Assembly (NCBI RefSeq): GCF_021021555.1
Contig: NZ_JAINWA010000003.1
Location: 496,001-560,000 of the forward strand
DNA: 64,000 bases
From: Teretinema zuelzerae
Lineage (GTDB): Bacteria; Spirochaetota; Spirochaetia; Treponematales; Treponemataceae
Direction: 5' to 3'
In this document: positions 41,662 to 51,497 of the stretch, piece by piece
How positions within the stretch are numbered: the stretch's first letter is position 1
Layout: every line of letters starts with the position of its first letter
The notes under the pieces: model-generated
What the model was told of the DNA's origin: nothing
Databases searched by the model: none
What the model saw: the letters and a program-made list of their open reading frames with translations, nothing else
Position numbers and translations under genes: made by a program

Positions 41662-43413
41662 TTACTTCAACTGAGAAAGCGTTTCGTTCATGGCGGCTCC
41701 CGAATCCTTCATCGATTCGGCCTGCTGCTTGAATTCGCCCATTACGTCCTTCAAACCGTCGAGCATGAGGGACAACGCGGTAACGCCGTCGAATACGCGG
41801 CTGGAAATCATGTCGAGTTCGCGCATCGAATGGGCGATTGCCCCGGCGCCTTCGGACATGCTGCCGGCGTTTTTCGTCACGTTCTGCGACACCTCGCCCA
41901 GCGTTTTCATGGTGTCGCGCACCTGCTTGCTGTCGCGATCCGAACTGACGAGGGCGTCGGCGAAGTTTTTAATGGTGCTGTACACGATGCCGATATGCGA
42001 CGCGATGTCTTCGAAGGCCTGTTCCAGGTCGCCGCTCGAAGAGGCCATCTGCGTGATGTTGTCTACTATTTCTTCTATTGAACTGCCGATTTCGCGGGAG
42101 CTTTCCGAGCTTGCCTCGGCGAGCTTGGTGATTTCCTCGGCGACTACTGCGAAGCCCTTGCCCTGGTCTCCGGCGTGGGCGGCTTCGATGGCCGCGTTGA
42201 GCGCGAGCATGTTCGTCTGCTCGGCGATGTTCTCGATGACGGAGGCCATGCCGTTTATGCGCGAAATGCTCTCGCTGATGAGGGTGATTTTCTGGTAGGT
42301 CGACGAGAACAGCTGCTGGCCCTGGTCGGATGAGCGTACAAGATCCTGTATGACCTTTTCGTCCCGATGAAGATCCTCCGCCATGTCGCTGATCACGCCG
42401 ATCATGCCGTCCACCGAGGACATCGAGCCTTCCACTACTTCCTTCTGGTTCATGATGCCGGCGTCCAGACTGTTGAGCCCGGTGGTTACCCGGTCGAGGC
42501 CGGTTTTCACGATCTTCACCTGCTCCTCGAGGGTGATGACTTCGTTTCGGATGCTTTCGATGAAACCGTCCACCACCTCGAAGGTCGAGGAAGTGTTGTC
42601 CAGGGACGACGAGAGATTCGTGCTTGTTTCAAGCGTGCGCGAGGCCTCGGCCTTTACCGAGGAAACAAGGCGATGCACCGATTTGACGAAGTCTCCCATG
42701 CGCGAGACGGCGTCGTTTCCCGGCTTCTCCGACAGCTCGACGGCGCAGGAGCTGAAGTCGCCGTTGGACATGCATTCAAGCAGGGAGGTTACCTGCCTGG
42801 TCGCCCGGGAGACCGAGCGGGAGAGAAGCCATACGGCGAACAAACCCAGCAGCCAGGTCGAGACGATGATTCCGGCGGACACCATGAAGGAGAGAATCCG
42901 GTAATCGAGTATGCGTTCGTTCAAGGCCGCAAGCGCGTCTGCGAGAAGGCCGCGGAACGAATCGATGCGCGACGAAAGGGCGTCCGCGGACAGGTACCAG
43001 GACGCGCGAAGGCCCTGGTCGGACGGATCGCCCGAAAGATCCTCGTAGCCGGGAAGCACGCGCGAGGAGCGCGACAGAAGGTCTGCCAAATCGGCGGACG
43101 AGGACAGTTCGGCTATAAGTGCTTCGTTGCCGAAGGCGAGAAGATCGCCGGGAGAAGCGAGGCGGGAGGCGGAATCCTGCACGGATTGCAAGGAGGCCGC
43201 GAGGGCTTCCCGGCGGCTTGGAGCGGGGGCCGAAACCGAGCGGTAGAGCTCGGTCTGAAAATCCGAAAGGGAGCCGTCGAGCGCGACGAGAACATCGTGC
43301 GAGCGCTGGATGCGGTTAGCCGGAGACACGACGAGAAGAAATGCCCCTGCCGTACAGCACAGAAGAAAAATAAGCGAAACAGAAAAGAGCGTTATCTTAA
43401 AACCGGTTCTCAT
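41662..43413 (-). CDS. Methyl-accepting chemotaxis protein
   Basis: About 583 residues from [12 protein letters not shown]1 is at about 8-29, with a periplasmic region of about 140 residues that is mostly helical. TM2 is at about 172-195, with a HAMP-like linker ([23 protein letters not shown]). The signalling hairpin tip [28 protein letters not shown] is close to consensus. The C-terminus has no NWETF methyltransferase tether. The start at 43413 follows AAGGG at 7 nt; the extension to 43488 crosses into divergent sbcD. Ligand unknown. Confidence 0.92.
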   Translation of the reverse strand: MRTGFKITLFSVSLIFLLCCTAGAFLLVVSPANRIQRSHDVLVALDGSLSDFQTELYRSVSAPAPSRREALAASLQSVQDSASRLASPGDLLAFGNEALIAELSSSADLADLLSRSSRVLPGYEDLSGDPSDQGLRASWYLSADALSSRIDSFRGLLADALAALNERILDYRILSFMVSAGIIVSTWLLGLFAVWLLSRSVSRATRQVTSLLECMSNGDFSSCAVELSEKPGNDAVSRMGDFVKSVHRLVSSVKAEASRTLETSTNLSSSLDNTSSTFEVVDGFIESIRNEVITLEEQVKIVKTGLDRVTTGLNSLDAGIMNQKEVVEGSMSSVDGMIGVISDMAEDLHRDEKVIQDLVRSSDQGQQLFSSTYQKITLISESISRINGMASVIENIAEQTNMLALNAAIEAAHAGDQGKGFAVVAEEITKLAEASSESSREIGSSIEEIVDNITQMASSSGDLEQAFEDIASHIGIVYSTIKNFADALVSSDRDSKQVRDTMKTLGEVSQNVTKNAGSMSEGAGAIAHSMRELDMISSRVFDGVTALSLMLDGLKDVMGEFKQQAESMKDSGAAMNETLSQLK

Positions 43414-43423
43414 ACGCCAACCC

Positions 43424-43452
43424 TTTACAGAAAGCTGCTTTGTTTTTACAGT
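43424..43452 (+). promoter_or_regulatory. Promoter of sbcD, leaderless layout
   Basis: -35 TTTACA (43424-43429), 17-nt spacer, -10 TACAGT (43447-43452), then 6 nt to the ATG at 43459. No ribosome-binding site. Confidence 0.6.
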
Positions 43453-43458
43453 GTCGGT

Positions 43459-44793
43459 ATGAAACTGCTCCATACCGGCGACCTGCATCTGGGAAAGACC
43501 CTACATGAAACTCCGCTGATCGACGATCAAAAAAGCATGCTCGAGCAGCTCATCGCGGAACTGGCCCGGGACGACTACGCCGCCCTGCTGATCGCGGGAG
43601 ACATTTACGACCGGACGATTCCGGGCGCGGACGCCGTCGAACTGTTCAGCTCGTTTCTGGGAAATCTGCGGACGCGCTTTCCGGATCTGGCGGTATGCTT
43701 TATCCCCGGAAACCATGATTCCGCTCAAAGGCTCGGCTTCGCGGACACCATCCTGAAAACCCGGAACATCCATGTCGTAAGCGACCCCGAACAATCCTTC
43801 CACCCTCTTATTATAACCGGAAAAACCGGCGAGCGTACAGCTCTATTTCTGCTCCCCTTTCTCGCGGCGGGAACCCTCTCGCCTGAAAAGCTCAAAGAAG
43901 AAAACGGCGAAGCCGCCGACGCACAGCAAACAACAAGAATCGCGCATGCCGCGACGGAACCGAAAGCCGGGGAATTCGACTTTGGATCGAAGGACGACGA
44001 TGCAAGCCGGACACGGAGCGACAGCGGCGCCGGTAACGATGAACATCAGGCGTTGATGAGCCAGGGGGAGCTTGCCGCCGAAGCCTCCCGCCGTTTTTCG
44101 CGCGTCCTGTCCACGCCTGAAATGAAACAAGTCCCGACGGTCCTGGTCGCCCACCTGTATACGCAGGGAGGACTCCAATCCGATTCCGAGCGGGCGTTTC
44201 TGGGAACCGCGGAGCGGGTATCTCCGGAACTCTTCAGGGATTTCAGCTACGTCGCGCTGGGGCACCTCCACCGCCCGCAGAAGGCCGCCGAGCGGATGTA
44301 CTACGCGGGCTCGCCGCTCGCCTACTCCTTCGACGAGGCCGGAGACAGGAAGGCCTTCCTGAAGGTGGAAATCGACTGCGCCGCGCCGGGTTTTCCGGCC
44401 ACGGTTACGCAGATTCCCGTAAAGCCCGATCGGGCCGTGGTGCGTCTTTCCGGAGCCTTCGAGGATTTCTATTCAAAGACGACGCACGACCGGCACGCGG
44501 CCGATTACCTTGAAATCACATTGACGGACGAGGGAATGGTGGCGAACCCGATGAACCTCCTCCGTCCGAAGTTCCCCTGGCTTTTGAGCATCCGGCAGGG
44601 ACAGTGCGCCTCCGGTGCGCAGGGATCGAACGGAGACGGTGACGCAGGAAGGGCGGAACCGGCGGCGGCCGAAGCGAAACGGGACCCGGCGGCCGACTTC
44701 GACGCTTTTCAAATCATGCTCAGAGGGGAAGCGGACCAGCAAAAAAGCGGTCTATTTCGAACCCTTTTAAAGGAGGCTTCCGATGAGGCCTGA
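43459..44793 (+). CDS. sbcD: Nuclease SbcCD subunit D (Mre11-like)
   Basis: About 444 residues from [20 protein letters not shown]. Phosphoesterase motifs: GDLHLGK, AGDIYDR, PGNHDSA, VLVAHLY and ALGHLHRPQ. An insert of about 55 polar, low-complexity residues ([18 protein letters not shown] and on) sits between PFLAAGTL and the HLYTQGG region, and another Ala/Gly/Glu-rich insert lies near the C-terminus. With SbcC it processes DNA hairpins and double-strand ends. The open frame extends far upstream only as antisense to the chemotaxis gene. It overlaps sbcC by 11 nt. Confidence 0.94.
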   Translation: MKLLHTGDLHLGKTLHETPLIDDQKSMLEQLIAELARDDYAALLIAGDIYDRTIPGADAVELFSSFLGNLRTRFPDLAVCFIPGNHDSAQRLGFADTILKTRNIHVVSDPEQSFHPLIITGKTGERTALFLLPFLAAGTLSPEKLKEENGEAADAQQTTRIAHAATEPKAGEFDFGSKDDDASRTRSDSGAGNDEHQALMSQGELAAEASRRFSRVLSTPEMKQVPTVLVAHLYTQGGLQSDSERAFLGTAERVSPELFRDFSYVALGHLHRPQKAAERMYYAGSPLAYSFDEAGDRKAFLKVEIDCAAPGFPATVTQIPVKPDRAVVRLSGAFEDFYSKTTHDRHAADYLEITLTDEGMVANPMNLLRPKFPWLLSIRQGQCASGAQGSNGDGDAGRAEPAAAEAKRDPAADFDAFQIMLRGEADQQKSGLFRTLLKEASDEA

Positions 44794-47700
44794 ACAGCTT
44801 ACCCTCGTCAACATCGGGCCCTTTCAGGGAACCCATCGCATCGATTTTTCGGTTCTCGGAGACATCTTCCTGATATTCGGCAAAACGGGGGCGGGCAAAA
44901 CGACGCTCTTCGACGCGCTTTCCTACGCCTTTTACGGAGACGTTCCCGGAGCCCGGAGCGGAAATCCGAGATCGATGCGGAGCCACTTCGCCCTCGACGG
45001 CGAGGAAAGCTCGGTCGAACTGATTTTCTCCCTGAGCGGAAAAAAATACCGCATCACTCGTATTCCCCCGAACGAAAAAATCGGGGTGAGGTCCGGCAAA
45101 ATTCAGGCGGTTCCGGAAGAAGCCGCGCTCGACGAATGGAGGGACGGCGGATGGATGAGCCGGACTTCGACGAATAAAAGCGACACGGACAAATCGATTC
45201 TTTCGCTCATCGGCCTTTCGGCGGAGGAATTTTCCCGGATAGTGCTCTTGCCCCAGGGCGAGTTCGCGCGCTTTCTCAGGCAAAACTCGGCGGAGCGCAA
45301 GGAGGTGCTTTCAAAGCTCTTCCCGGTGGACTCGTACGCCCGCGTGATCGAGATCGCCCGTTCGCGCGCGCGGGACGCGGCGGCCGCCCTGAAAGAAACG
45401 GAGCAAAACCTCGCTTCGCTCCGGAAGGAGGAAGACGCGCTCCCGGAGGGCCGGTCGAAGGAACAGGCCGCAGAAGCCCTGGCGTCGCTGCGGATCGCGC
45501 GCGACGCTTTGCGCAGACAGTACGCCTTGCGTTCGGAAACGGTAGCGGAGGCCCGCGCGGCTTCGGAGCGGAAGCGCCGCATCGGGGAGCTCGAAGAAGA
45601 GAAAAAACTCCTCGATTCGCGCAAGGACCTGCTCGACGGTCTGGCCGCGCGCGTCCGCTCGTCGCGGAAAGCCCGGCCGCTCGCTGAGACGGCAGACCGC
45701 CTGGACGGCGAAAAAAAGAAGGGAGCTGAGCGGGAGCGGGAGATCGCGGAAACAGAAAAAGAATTGATCAAAACTGCCGAGATCCTTTCCGGCCTCGAAG
45801 GCAGGGAAGCGGAAACCGCCCGGCTCGCCGCCGAGCGAGAAGAGCTCGCGCTCAGAAAGGAACGCCTGCGCATCGCGATCGATATCGCGGAAAAAATAGA
45901 AGAGTCGGGAGCATCCCTCTCCGAAATGAAGGCGGCGCTCGCACAGGCGAAAAAAGACGAAGAGGTCCAAAAGACCGTTCTCGATGACATAACGGAAAAA
46001 CTCGCGCTATTAGAAAAAGACGCGGGGAACCTCGACCGGTACGCGCAGGAACTCCAGGACGCGCGCGACGCCCTCGAAGAAACGAGACGAGCGAACGCGC
46101 TCGCGGAGGACTGCGAACGCGAGCGGAAGGCCGCAAGCGCGCATCAGGCGGCCTATGAGAAGGTGCTCGCCGAGCTGGAAACTGCCCAGCGCGACGCGGA
46201 AATCGCCCGCGCGGAACTCGACGATCTCAGAGAGGGAGCAAGACGCGCAGAGAGGGAGAGCGCGGCGGAACAGCTGGCGGAAAACCTCGCTCCCGGGATG
46301 CCCTGCCCCGTGTGCGGCTCGCTCGAGCACCCTGCTCCCGCCGCGAAAAAGGCCGCCGCGATTCCCTGGGCCGAGCGGATCGCCGCCGGAGAGCGGAGAC
46401 TCGAAGCGCTCCGGAAAAAACTGACGGAACTGCAACGGGAAACCGCCGCGCGTGAGGCTGGAATGAAGGCCGCCCGCGAGCGGCTCGGCGAACTGCTTCC
46501 CGGAAACGCGTCCTGCGCAGCCCTTCCCGCCCCGGAAGAAGCCGCGAAACTGCTTGCCGACGCCGTTACCCGGGCGAACGCGGCCGCCGAGCGCGCGGGA
46601 AAGGCGCGTACAGCCTGGAGAGAAAGCGAAGCCCTCAGGCAAAAAAGAGAGGCCGCCCAACGGGAAGCGGAGCGGATCGGCGCCCGTAAAACAGACATTA
46701 ACGCCCGCGCCGCGGAAGCGAAGGCCGCCCTCGAGGCGGCTCGCGGACGCTGGAAAGAAGCCGGGCTTGAAGAAGGAACCGACGCCGGCGAAGCCTTCGA
46801 GCAATGCGCCTCGCGGATGCTGGAAATAGAACAGGAAATTTCGTCCCGCCGGGAACGGCTCGAGAACGCGGGAAAACGGAAAACAAGCCTCGAAGCCACC
46901 CGTGAAGCCCTTAAAAAGGCGATGGAAGAATCCCTTCCGGAAATTAAGCGGCTGGAAACGGACTTTGCCTCCGCGGCGGCTGCAGCCGGTTTTCCGGACG
47001 GCGAAGCCGTGCGAAACGCCCTGTTGTCGCACGAAGAAGAAGAACAGGCGGATCGCGAAATCGCCGCGTGGAACGAAAAGAGGCACTCCCTCGACGGCAG
47101 CCTCGAGCGGCTGAAAACCGAGCACTCGCTGTGGAAGGGTCCGTCCGAGGCGGAGGCTCTCGCCGCCCTTGGAGAAACGGAACAGGCGATGCGGGAGGCC
47201 GACCGGGAATTAGAAAAAAACACCGCCGCCCTGGCCGCCCTCGAAAACCTCGAACGGCGCAGGTCGGTTCTGGAAGCCGAACGCGCGGAACGCTCGCTCA
47301 CCGCGGGCCGCCTGCAATCCCTTTCCGACGATCTTTCCGGCAACAATCCGGCGCGCGTGAGCTTCGACGCGTGGATTCTGGGAATGTATCTCGAAGAAAT
47401 CACCGCATACGCGAACCTCAGGCTCGAGCGAATGAGCGAAGGCCGCTACCGCATCCAGCTGAACGGCTCCTACCGCAGGGGAAACGCCCTTTCGGGCCTT
47501 GAACTGGAGATCGTCGACGCGTGGACGGGAAAGGTCCGCCCTTCGGCAACGCTTTCAGGCGGAGAAACCTTCATGGCGTCCATCAGTTTGGCGCTCGGAC
47601 TCGCGGACTCGATCCAGAGCCGCTCGGGCGGAATCCAGCTCGACGCCATCTTCATCGATGAAGGCTTCGGCTCCCTCGACGAGTCGAGCCTTGAGCGGGC

Positions 47701-47845
47701 GGTGACCATATTGGACGAAATCAGGGGAAGCCGCATGGTCGGCATCATTTCCCATGTATCCGAATTGCGCACGCGCATCCCCGCCCGGGTGGAAATCGTC
47801 AAGACCGGCACCGGATCGCGGATAGAACAGGGAGAACCGGAATGA
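44783..47845 (+). CDS. sbcC: Nuclease SbcCD subunit C (SMC-like ATPase)
   Basis: A 1020-residue SMC-like protein. Walker A GKTGAGKTTLFDALSYAFYG lies near residue 35. Long coiled coils (about 180-500 and 530-850) flank the zinc hook CPVCGS near residue 510. The C-terminal ABC signature TLSGGETFMASISLALG and the Walker B/D-loop IFIDEGFGSLDESSLE complete the ATPase. It partners SbcD in ATP-dependent nuclease action. AGGAGG lies 6 nt before the ATG. A TGA/ATG (ATGA) overlap couples it to pncB. Confidence 0.95.
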   Translation: MRPEQLTLVNIGPFQGTHRIDFSVLGDIFLIFGKTGAGKTTLFDALSYAFYGDVPGARSGNPRSMRSHFALDGEESSVELIFSLSGKKYRITRIPPNEKIGVRSGKIQAVPEEAALDEWRDGGWMSRTSTNKSDTDKSILSLIGLSAEEFSRIVLLPQGEFARFLRQNSAERKEVLSKLFPVDSYARVIEIARSRARDAAAALKETEQNLASLRKEEDALPEGRSKEQAAEALASLRIARDALRRQYALRSETVAEARAASERKRRIGELEEEKKLLDSRKDLLDGLAARVRSSRKARPLAETADRLDGEKKKGAEREREIAETEKELIKTAEILSGLEGREAETARLAAEREELALRKERLRIAIDIAEKIEESGASLSEMKAALAQAKKDEEVQKTVLDDITEKLALLEKDAGNLDRYAQELQDARDALEETRRANALAEDCERERKAASAHQAAYEKVLAELETAQRDAEIARAELDDLREGARRAERESAAEQLAENLAPGMPCPVCGSLEHPAPAAKKAAAIPWAERIAAGERRLEALRKKLTELQRETAAREAGMKAARERLGELLPGNASCAALPAPEEAAKLLADAVTRANAAAERAGKARTAWRESEALRQKREAAQREAERIGARKTDINARAAEAKAALEAARGRWKEAGLEEGTDAGEAFEQCASRMLEIEQEISSRRERLENAGKRKTSLEATREALKKAMEESLPEIKRLETDFASAAAAAGFPDGEAVRNALLSHEEEEQADREIAAWNEKRHSLDGSLERLKTEHSLWKGPSEAEALAALGETEQAMREADRELEKNTAALAALENLERRRSVLEAERAERSLTAGRLQSLSDDLSGNNPARVSFDAWILGMYLEEITAYANLRLERMSEGRYRIQLNGSYRRGNALSGLELEIVDAWTGKVRPSATLSGGETFMASISLALGLADSIQSRSGGIQLDAIFIDEGFGSLDESSLERAVTILDEIRGSRMVGIISHVSELRTRIPARVEIVKTGTGSRIEQGEPE

Positions 47846-49272
47846 ACGCGAATCCTCTTTTTACCGATTTTTATGAACTGACGATGGCCCAGGGATACTG
47901 GAAAAAGGGCTTGAACACGCAAACGGTCTTCGACATGTTTTTTCGCCGCCCTCCCTTCGGCGGCGGGTTCTCCGTATTCGCCGGACTCGATCCGCTTCTG
48001 GACACGCTGGAAAACCTGCGTTTCGGGACGGACGACATCGAGTACCTTTCCAGCCTCGGGATCTTCGAGCGGGGATTTCTCGACTACCTCTCCGGTTTCC
48101 GCTTTACCGGAGACGTGCTCGCGATGAAGGAAGGCTCGCTCGCCTTCCCGAACGAACCGCTCGTGCGCGTCCACGCCAACGCGATCGAGGCCTCCGTCAT
48201 CGAGGGGCTGCTGTTGAACATCGTCAATTTCCAGACGCTGATCGCGACCAAGACCGCGCGGATCTGGCTCGCGTCGCGCCGGGGCTCGCTGATGGAATTC
48301 GGGCTGAGGAGGGCTCAAGGCTTCGACGGAGCCATGAGCGCAAGCCGCGCGGCGTACATCGGAGGGGCCGCGGGAACGAGCAATACGCTCGCCGGGAAAA
48401 CCTGGGGCATTCCCGTTATGGGCACCATGGCTCACGCCTGGGTGATGAGCCACCCCGACGAGAAAACAGCCTTCAACGCCTATGCCGAGCAGTATCCGGA
48501 CAAGTCCGTCTTCCTCAGCGACACCTACGACACCCTCGGTTCGGGGATAGAAGCCGCGATCGACGCGGGAAAAAAGCTTGCCGGGAAGGGAAAAAACTTC
48601 GGGGTGCGCCTCGATTCCGGCGACATCCAGTATTTGAGCGTCGCGGTCAGAAAGGCCCTCGACGAGGCGGGACTGACGAAGGCGACCATTACCGTATCCA
48701 ACGAGCTGACCGAAGAAATCGTCGAGTCTCTGGTATTGAACGGCTCTCCGATCGATTTCTGGGGAGTCGGCACCCACATGGTGACCGGCGGAAGCGAATC
48801 GTCCCTTACCGGAGTCTATAAGCTTTCGGCGAAGACGGGAGCCGACGGACGACTGGAGCCGGTCATGAAGCTGTCGGAAAATCCGGAGAAGGCGACGAAT
48901 CCGGGAGTCAAACAGGTATGGCGGCTCTACAACGAGGACGGCAGCATGGAAGCGGACATCCTCGCGCTCGAAGGCGAAGAGATTAAAACCGGCCGCGAAA
49001 TGCGATACTTCCACCCGACGAATCAGGGGCAGAGCTTTACCTTCGCCCCGGCGAGCGCGGAAGCGCTTCTCCAGCCGGCGATGCGCGCAGGCAAACGGCT
49101 CCGCGCTCCCGCCCCGCTTGCGGAGATCCGGGCCTGGGCCGGAGCTCAGTTCGACCGCATCGACCCTACCTATCTCAGGATACTCAATCCCCATGTCTAC
49201 AAGGTATCGCTGACTGAAAACCTTCGGGACATGAAATGCGGATTCATCGCGGAATACGGCAGGCAAAAATGA
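47842..49272 (+). CDS. pncB: Nicotinate phosphoribosyltransferase
   Basis: A 476-residue enzyme of NAD salvage that joins nicotinate and PRPP. Blocks: LFTDFYELTMAQGYW, FFRRPPFGGGFSVFAGLD, EFGLRRAQGFDGAMSASRAAYIGG, the histidine region MGTMAHAWVMSH, RLDSGD and WGVGTHMVTG. Length fits the PncB type 2 group. The start overlaps the sbcC stop by 4 nt, with GGGAG upstream. Why a salvage enzyme shares an operon with a nuclease is unclear. Confidence 0.95.
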   Translation: MNANPLFTDFYELTMAQGYWKKGLNTQTVFDMFFRRPPFGGGFSVFAGLDPLLDTLENLRFGTDDIEYLSSLGIFERGFLDYLSGFRFTGDVLAMKEGSLAFPNEPLVRVHANAIEASVIEGLLLNIVNFQTLIATKTARIWLASRRGSLMEFGLRRAQGFDGAMSASRAAYIGGAAGTSNTLAGKTWGIPVMGTMAHAWVMSHPDEKTAFNAYAEQYPDKSVFLSDTYDTLGSGIEAAIDAGKKLAGKGKNFGVRLDSGDIQYLSVAVRKALDEAGLTKATITVSNELTEEIVESLVLNGSPIDFWGVGTHMVTGGSESSLTGVYKLSAKTGADGRLEPVMKLSENPEKATNPGVKQVWRLYNEDGSMEADILALEGEEIKTGREMRYFHPTNQGQSFTFAPASAEALLQPAMRAGKRLRAPAPLAEIRAWAGAQFDRIDPTYLRILNPHVYKVSLTENLRDMKCGFIAEYGRQK

Positions 49273-49274
49273 CC

Positions 49275-49303
49275 TTGTTTCCCGGTTTTAAACGTCCTAT
49301 ACT
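49275..49303 (+). promoter_or_regulatory. Promoter of the cyclase gene, leaderless layout
   Basis: -35 TTGTTT (49275-49280), 17-nt spacer, -10 TATACT (49298-49303), 8 nt to the ATG at 49312. It overlaps the end of pncB by no more than a few bases. Confidence 0.65.
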
Positions 49304-49311
49304 GTAATGAT

Positions 49312-50727
49312 ATGGAAAATCTAAAAAGCGACGCAGCTGAAAAAGTCATCGATCCTGAACTCATAAAAAAAATCGAGGAATTCTATCTTCCGCGCCATCT
49401 GGTAAAGGCGATATACGACATAGGAGACATACCCGCTTCCTCTCAGGAAACCCAGGTAGGAGTCGGCTTCATCGACATCGCCGATTACACCCGCCTTTCC
49501 CGCTATCTCAGCCCCAAGGAAAACCAGATCCTTCTCAACGGACTCTACACCGCGTTCCAGATCGTCCTGGTCCGCCACGGCGGCTTCCTCAACAAGATCG
49601 AGGGAGATTCCATGATGTTCCAGTTCGACGACATCCTGGACAAAAAGCTCTGGGACAAGGACAGAAAAGAGCGCATCGCCATCGTCGCGAGGGAGCTCTT
49701 CTACACCTGCGTCGAAATGCAGCGGGTGTGCATCCTGTTCAACCAGGCCCACGACGACTTCCTCGAACAGTACGCGACTCCCGAGGCGAAGCAATGCCTC
49801 GACGAAGCCTTCAAGATCATCACCCAGCTCAGGTGCAAGGACGATATATCGTCGACCCTGTTTGCGTTTTTCCAGATCCGCATCCGAATCGGCGCGAACA
49901 TTGGCGAGGTGACGATCGGAAACTTCGGCCCCGAGGGCGCCAAGCAGTGGGACGTGATCGGAATGCCGGTCATCAACGCGAAACGGATGGAAAGCACCGC
50001 GCCGATCGGCGGCTTGCGGATATCGGACGAGTTTTATCAGATACTGGAAGAAAACGGCATCACCGAGGACTACTGGATCCATTTCCGCAAGGAAGCCGAA
50101 CGGATGCACAGCGTCTACCGCGACATCGAGCGGGATGAACTGTTCAAATTTCGCGAAGTGGTCATCCACGAAAAGCACGGGGCGATCTACCGGACCTACA
50201 GCGTCCAGGTGTACCCCGGATTGCCGGAATCCCTGAGCCGCCAAACCATGGCCCTTCTCAATCACGGAGAAAAGGGAGTGGCAGAAATCGTCGAGTTCTT
50301 CCGCTACTACCGGGCGAACCATTTCATCATCGACGAGCTCGAACGCATGCTCGCGGCCCAGGGCGTGGTATTCCGCAAAAAGGAGATCATCGACCTCATC
50401 TTCTCCAAGCTGAATAAAAGCACCAAGCCCAAGAGCGAGCTGAGCCTTTTCAAGATTTTCTCCTACATGGACCGCTATCTGGACTTCGTGCAGAAAAAGC
50501 CGGAATCGCAGGATTTCCCGGACTTCATCAGCTACGGCCAGTACACGGCGACCCTGAGGGAGCAGTTCATCGAGAATTTCGAAACCCAGAAACGCATCCA
50601 GCTCCAGAGAAGCTGGTTCATCGGAGTCGTCGTCCCCCTCGCCTACGCGAGCCTCGAAGCATCCTTGCTCGAATTCCAGCACCGCAGCGAGGAGCTCGAG
50701 GAAGCCGAAGAACTGCTGGACGAGTGA
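49312..50727 (+). CDS. Class III nucleotidyl cyclase domain protein
   Basis: A 471-residue soluble protein. The cyclase homology domain (about 45-285) has metal aspartates D55 in FIDIADYTRLS and D99 in KIEGDSMMFQF. Adenine-selecting K95 and D214 (QWDVIG) and transition-state R225 are also present. At the position of the usual Asn in NxxxR there is Ile221, with Asn shifted to 222 (PVINAKRMES). An insert of about 60 residues (105-180) separates the two metal regions. The C-terminal about 180 residues are helical and unassigned. It may make cAMP, but the missing Asn leaves activity open. The start has no ribosome-binding site. Confidence 0.85.
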   Translation: MENLKSDAAEKVIDPELIKKIEEFYLPRHLVKAIYDIGDIPASSQETQVGVGFIDIADYTRLSRYLSPKENQILLNGLYTAFQIVLVRHGGFLNKIEGDSMMFQFDDILDKKLWDKDRKERIAIVARELFYTCVEMQRVCILFNQAHDDFLEQYATPEAKQCLDEAFKIITQLRCKDDISSTLFAFFQIRIRIGANIGEVTIGNFGPEGAKQWDVIGMPVINAKRMESTAPIGGLRISDEFYQILEENGITEDYWIHFRKEAERMHSVYRDIERDELFKFREVVIHEKHGAIYRTYSVQVYPGLPESLSRQTMALLNHGEKGVAEIVEFFRYYRANHFIIDELERMLAAQGVVFRKKEIIDLIFSKLNKSTKPKSELSLFKIFSYMDRYLDFVQKKPESQDFPDFISYGQYTATLREQFIENFETQKRIQLQRSWFIGVVVPLAYASLEASLLEFQHRSEELEEAEELLDE

Positions 50728-50736
50728 ACGGACCGA

Positions 50737-51456
50737 TTACGGCAGGTAGGCGGGTTTTACGTTGCGGAGGGCTTCGAAGAGGCGGGTTTTTTCGGCGTAG
50801 CTGCCGCCGGTGAGAGCGTCGAGCTTGCCGCGGGCGGATTTCCGGCCGGAGTTATCCTGATACTCGCAGGTGCAGGTGCTGGAAATGTAGCCCGATTCCG
50901 TCGCGTGGCGGACGATCATGGGGATGTCCGCGAAGCATAGCGGCCGGATCACCGTGACCGGATATTTTTCGTATTTCAGACGGGGCGGCATCGTGGACAG
51001 CTCGCCCTTCTGCAGGGCGTTCATGAGCAGGGTTTCCAGAATGTCGTCAAGATGATGGCCGAGGGCGATCTTGTTGAAGCCTTCGCGGATCGCGTATTCA
51101 TTGAGTTCGGTGCGTCGCTGGGTCGCGCACCACCAGCAGTTCATCTTTCTGCCGGGCTTGAGCCGGCCCAATACCGACACGTCTATCGTATGTAGAGGAA
51201 CGCCCCACGCGCGAAAACGCTCGACGAGCTCGGGAGCGAGGGGCGAGCCTATCTCCGTCGCGACGTGGACAGCCTCAACGGAAAAGCGCGGCCCGCCGTG
51301 GCGCGCGAGGCGCAGCAAGCGGGAGCCGAAGTATTCTACGAGGGCGGTGGAATCCTTTCCGCCGGACGCGCCGATCAGGATGCGGTCGCCGTCTTCTATC
51401 ATGTCGTATTCGGCGACGCCGTGGTCGATGACGCTGAAGAGTTTTGGATTAGCCAT
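50737..51456 (-). CDS. TtcA-like PP-loop ATPase (tRNA thiolation type)
   Basis: A 239-residue protein. PP-loop ILIGASGGKDSTALVE (SGGKDS about 31-36). Cysteine pairs are in MNCWWCATQRR and STCTCEY, positions where TtcA-family proteins hold an Fe-S cluster and transfer sulfur to a base. LGHHLDDILETLLMNA is the conserved adenylation block. E. coli TtcA is about 310 residues, so this is a short form. It could thiolate a tRNA cytidine or uridine; the target is not certain. A TATAGT box ends 6 nt before the ATG, with no Shine-Dalgarno site. Confidence 0.85.
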   Translation of the reverse strand: MANPKLFSVIDHGVAEYDMIEDGDRILIGASGGKDSTALVEYFGSRLLRLARHGGPRFSVEAVHVATEIGSPLAPELVERFRAWGVPLHTIDVSVLGRLKPGRKMNCWWCATQRRTELNEYAIREGFNKIALGHHLDDILETLLMNALQKGELSTMPPRLKYEKYPVTVIRPLCFADIPMIVRHATESGYISSTCTCEYQDNSGRKSARGKLDALTGGSYAEKTRLFEALRNVKPAYLP

Positions 51457-51462
51457 GAGCCG

Positions 51463-51468
51463 ACTATA
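51463..51468 (-). promoter_or_regulatory. -10 box TATAGT 6 nt before the PP-loop gene
   Basis: Read on the minus strand, in the 41-bp gap after the DUF523 gene. No clear -35. It suggests the PP-loop gene has its own leaderless transcript. Confidence 0.4.
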
Positions 51469-51497
51469 ACAGAAATGACGGCCTTCCGTCTCGCTCT

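Noticed and set aside
42367-43458. A long N-terminal extension of sbcD
   Set aside because: It is antisense to the chemotaxis receptor; the SbcD family start [12 protein letters not shown] at 43459 has its own promoter.
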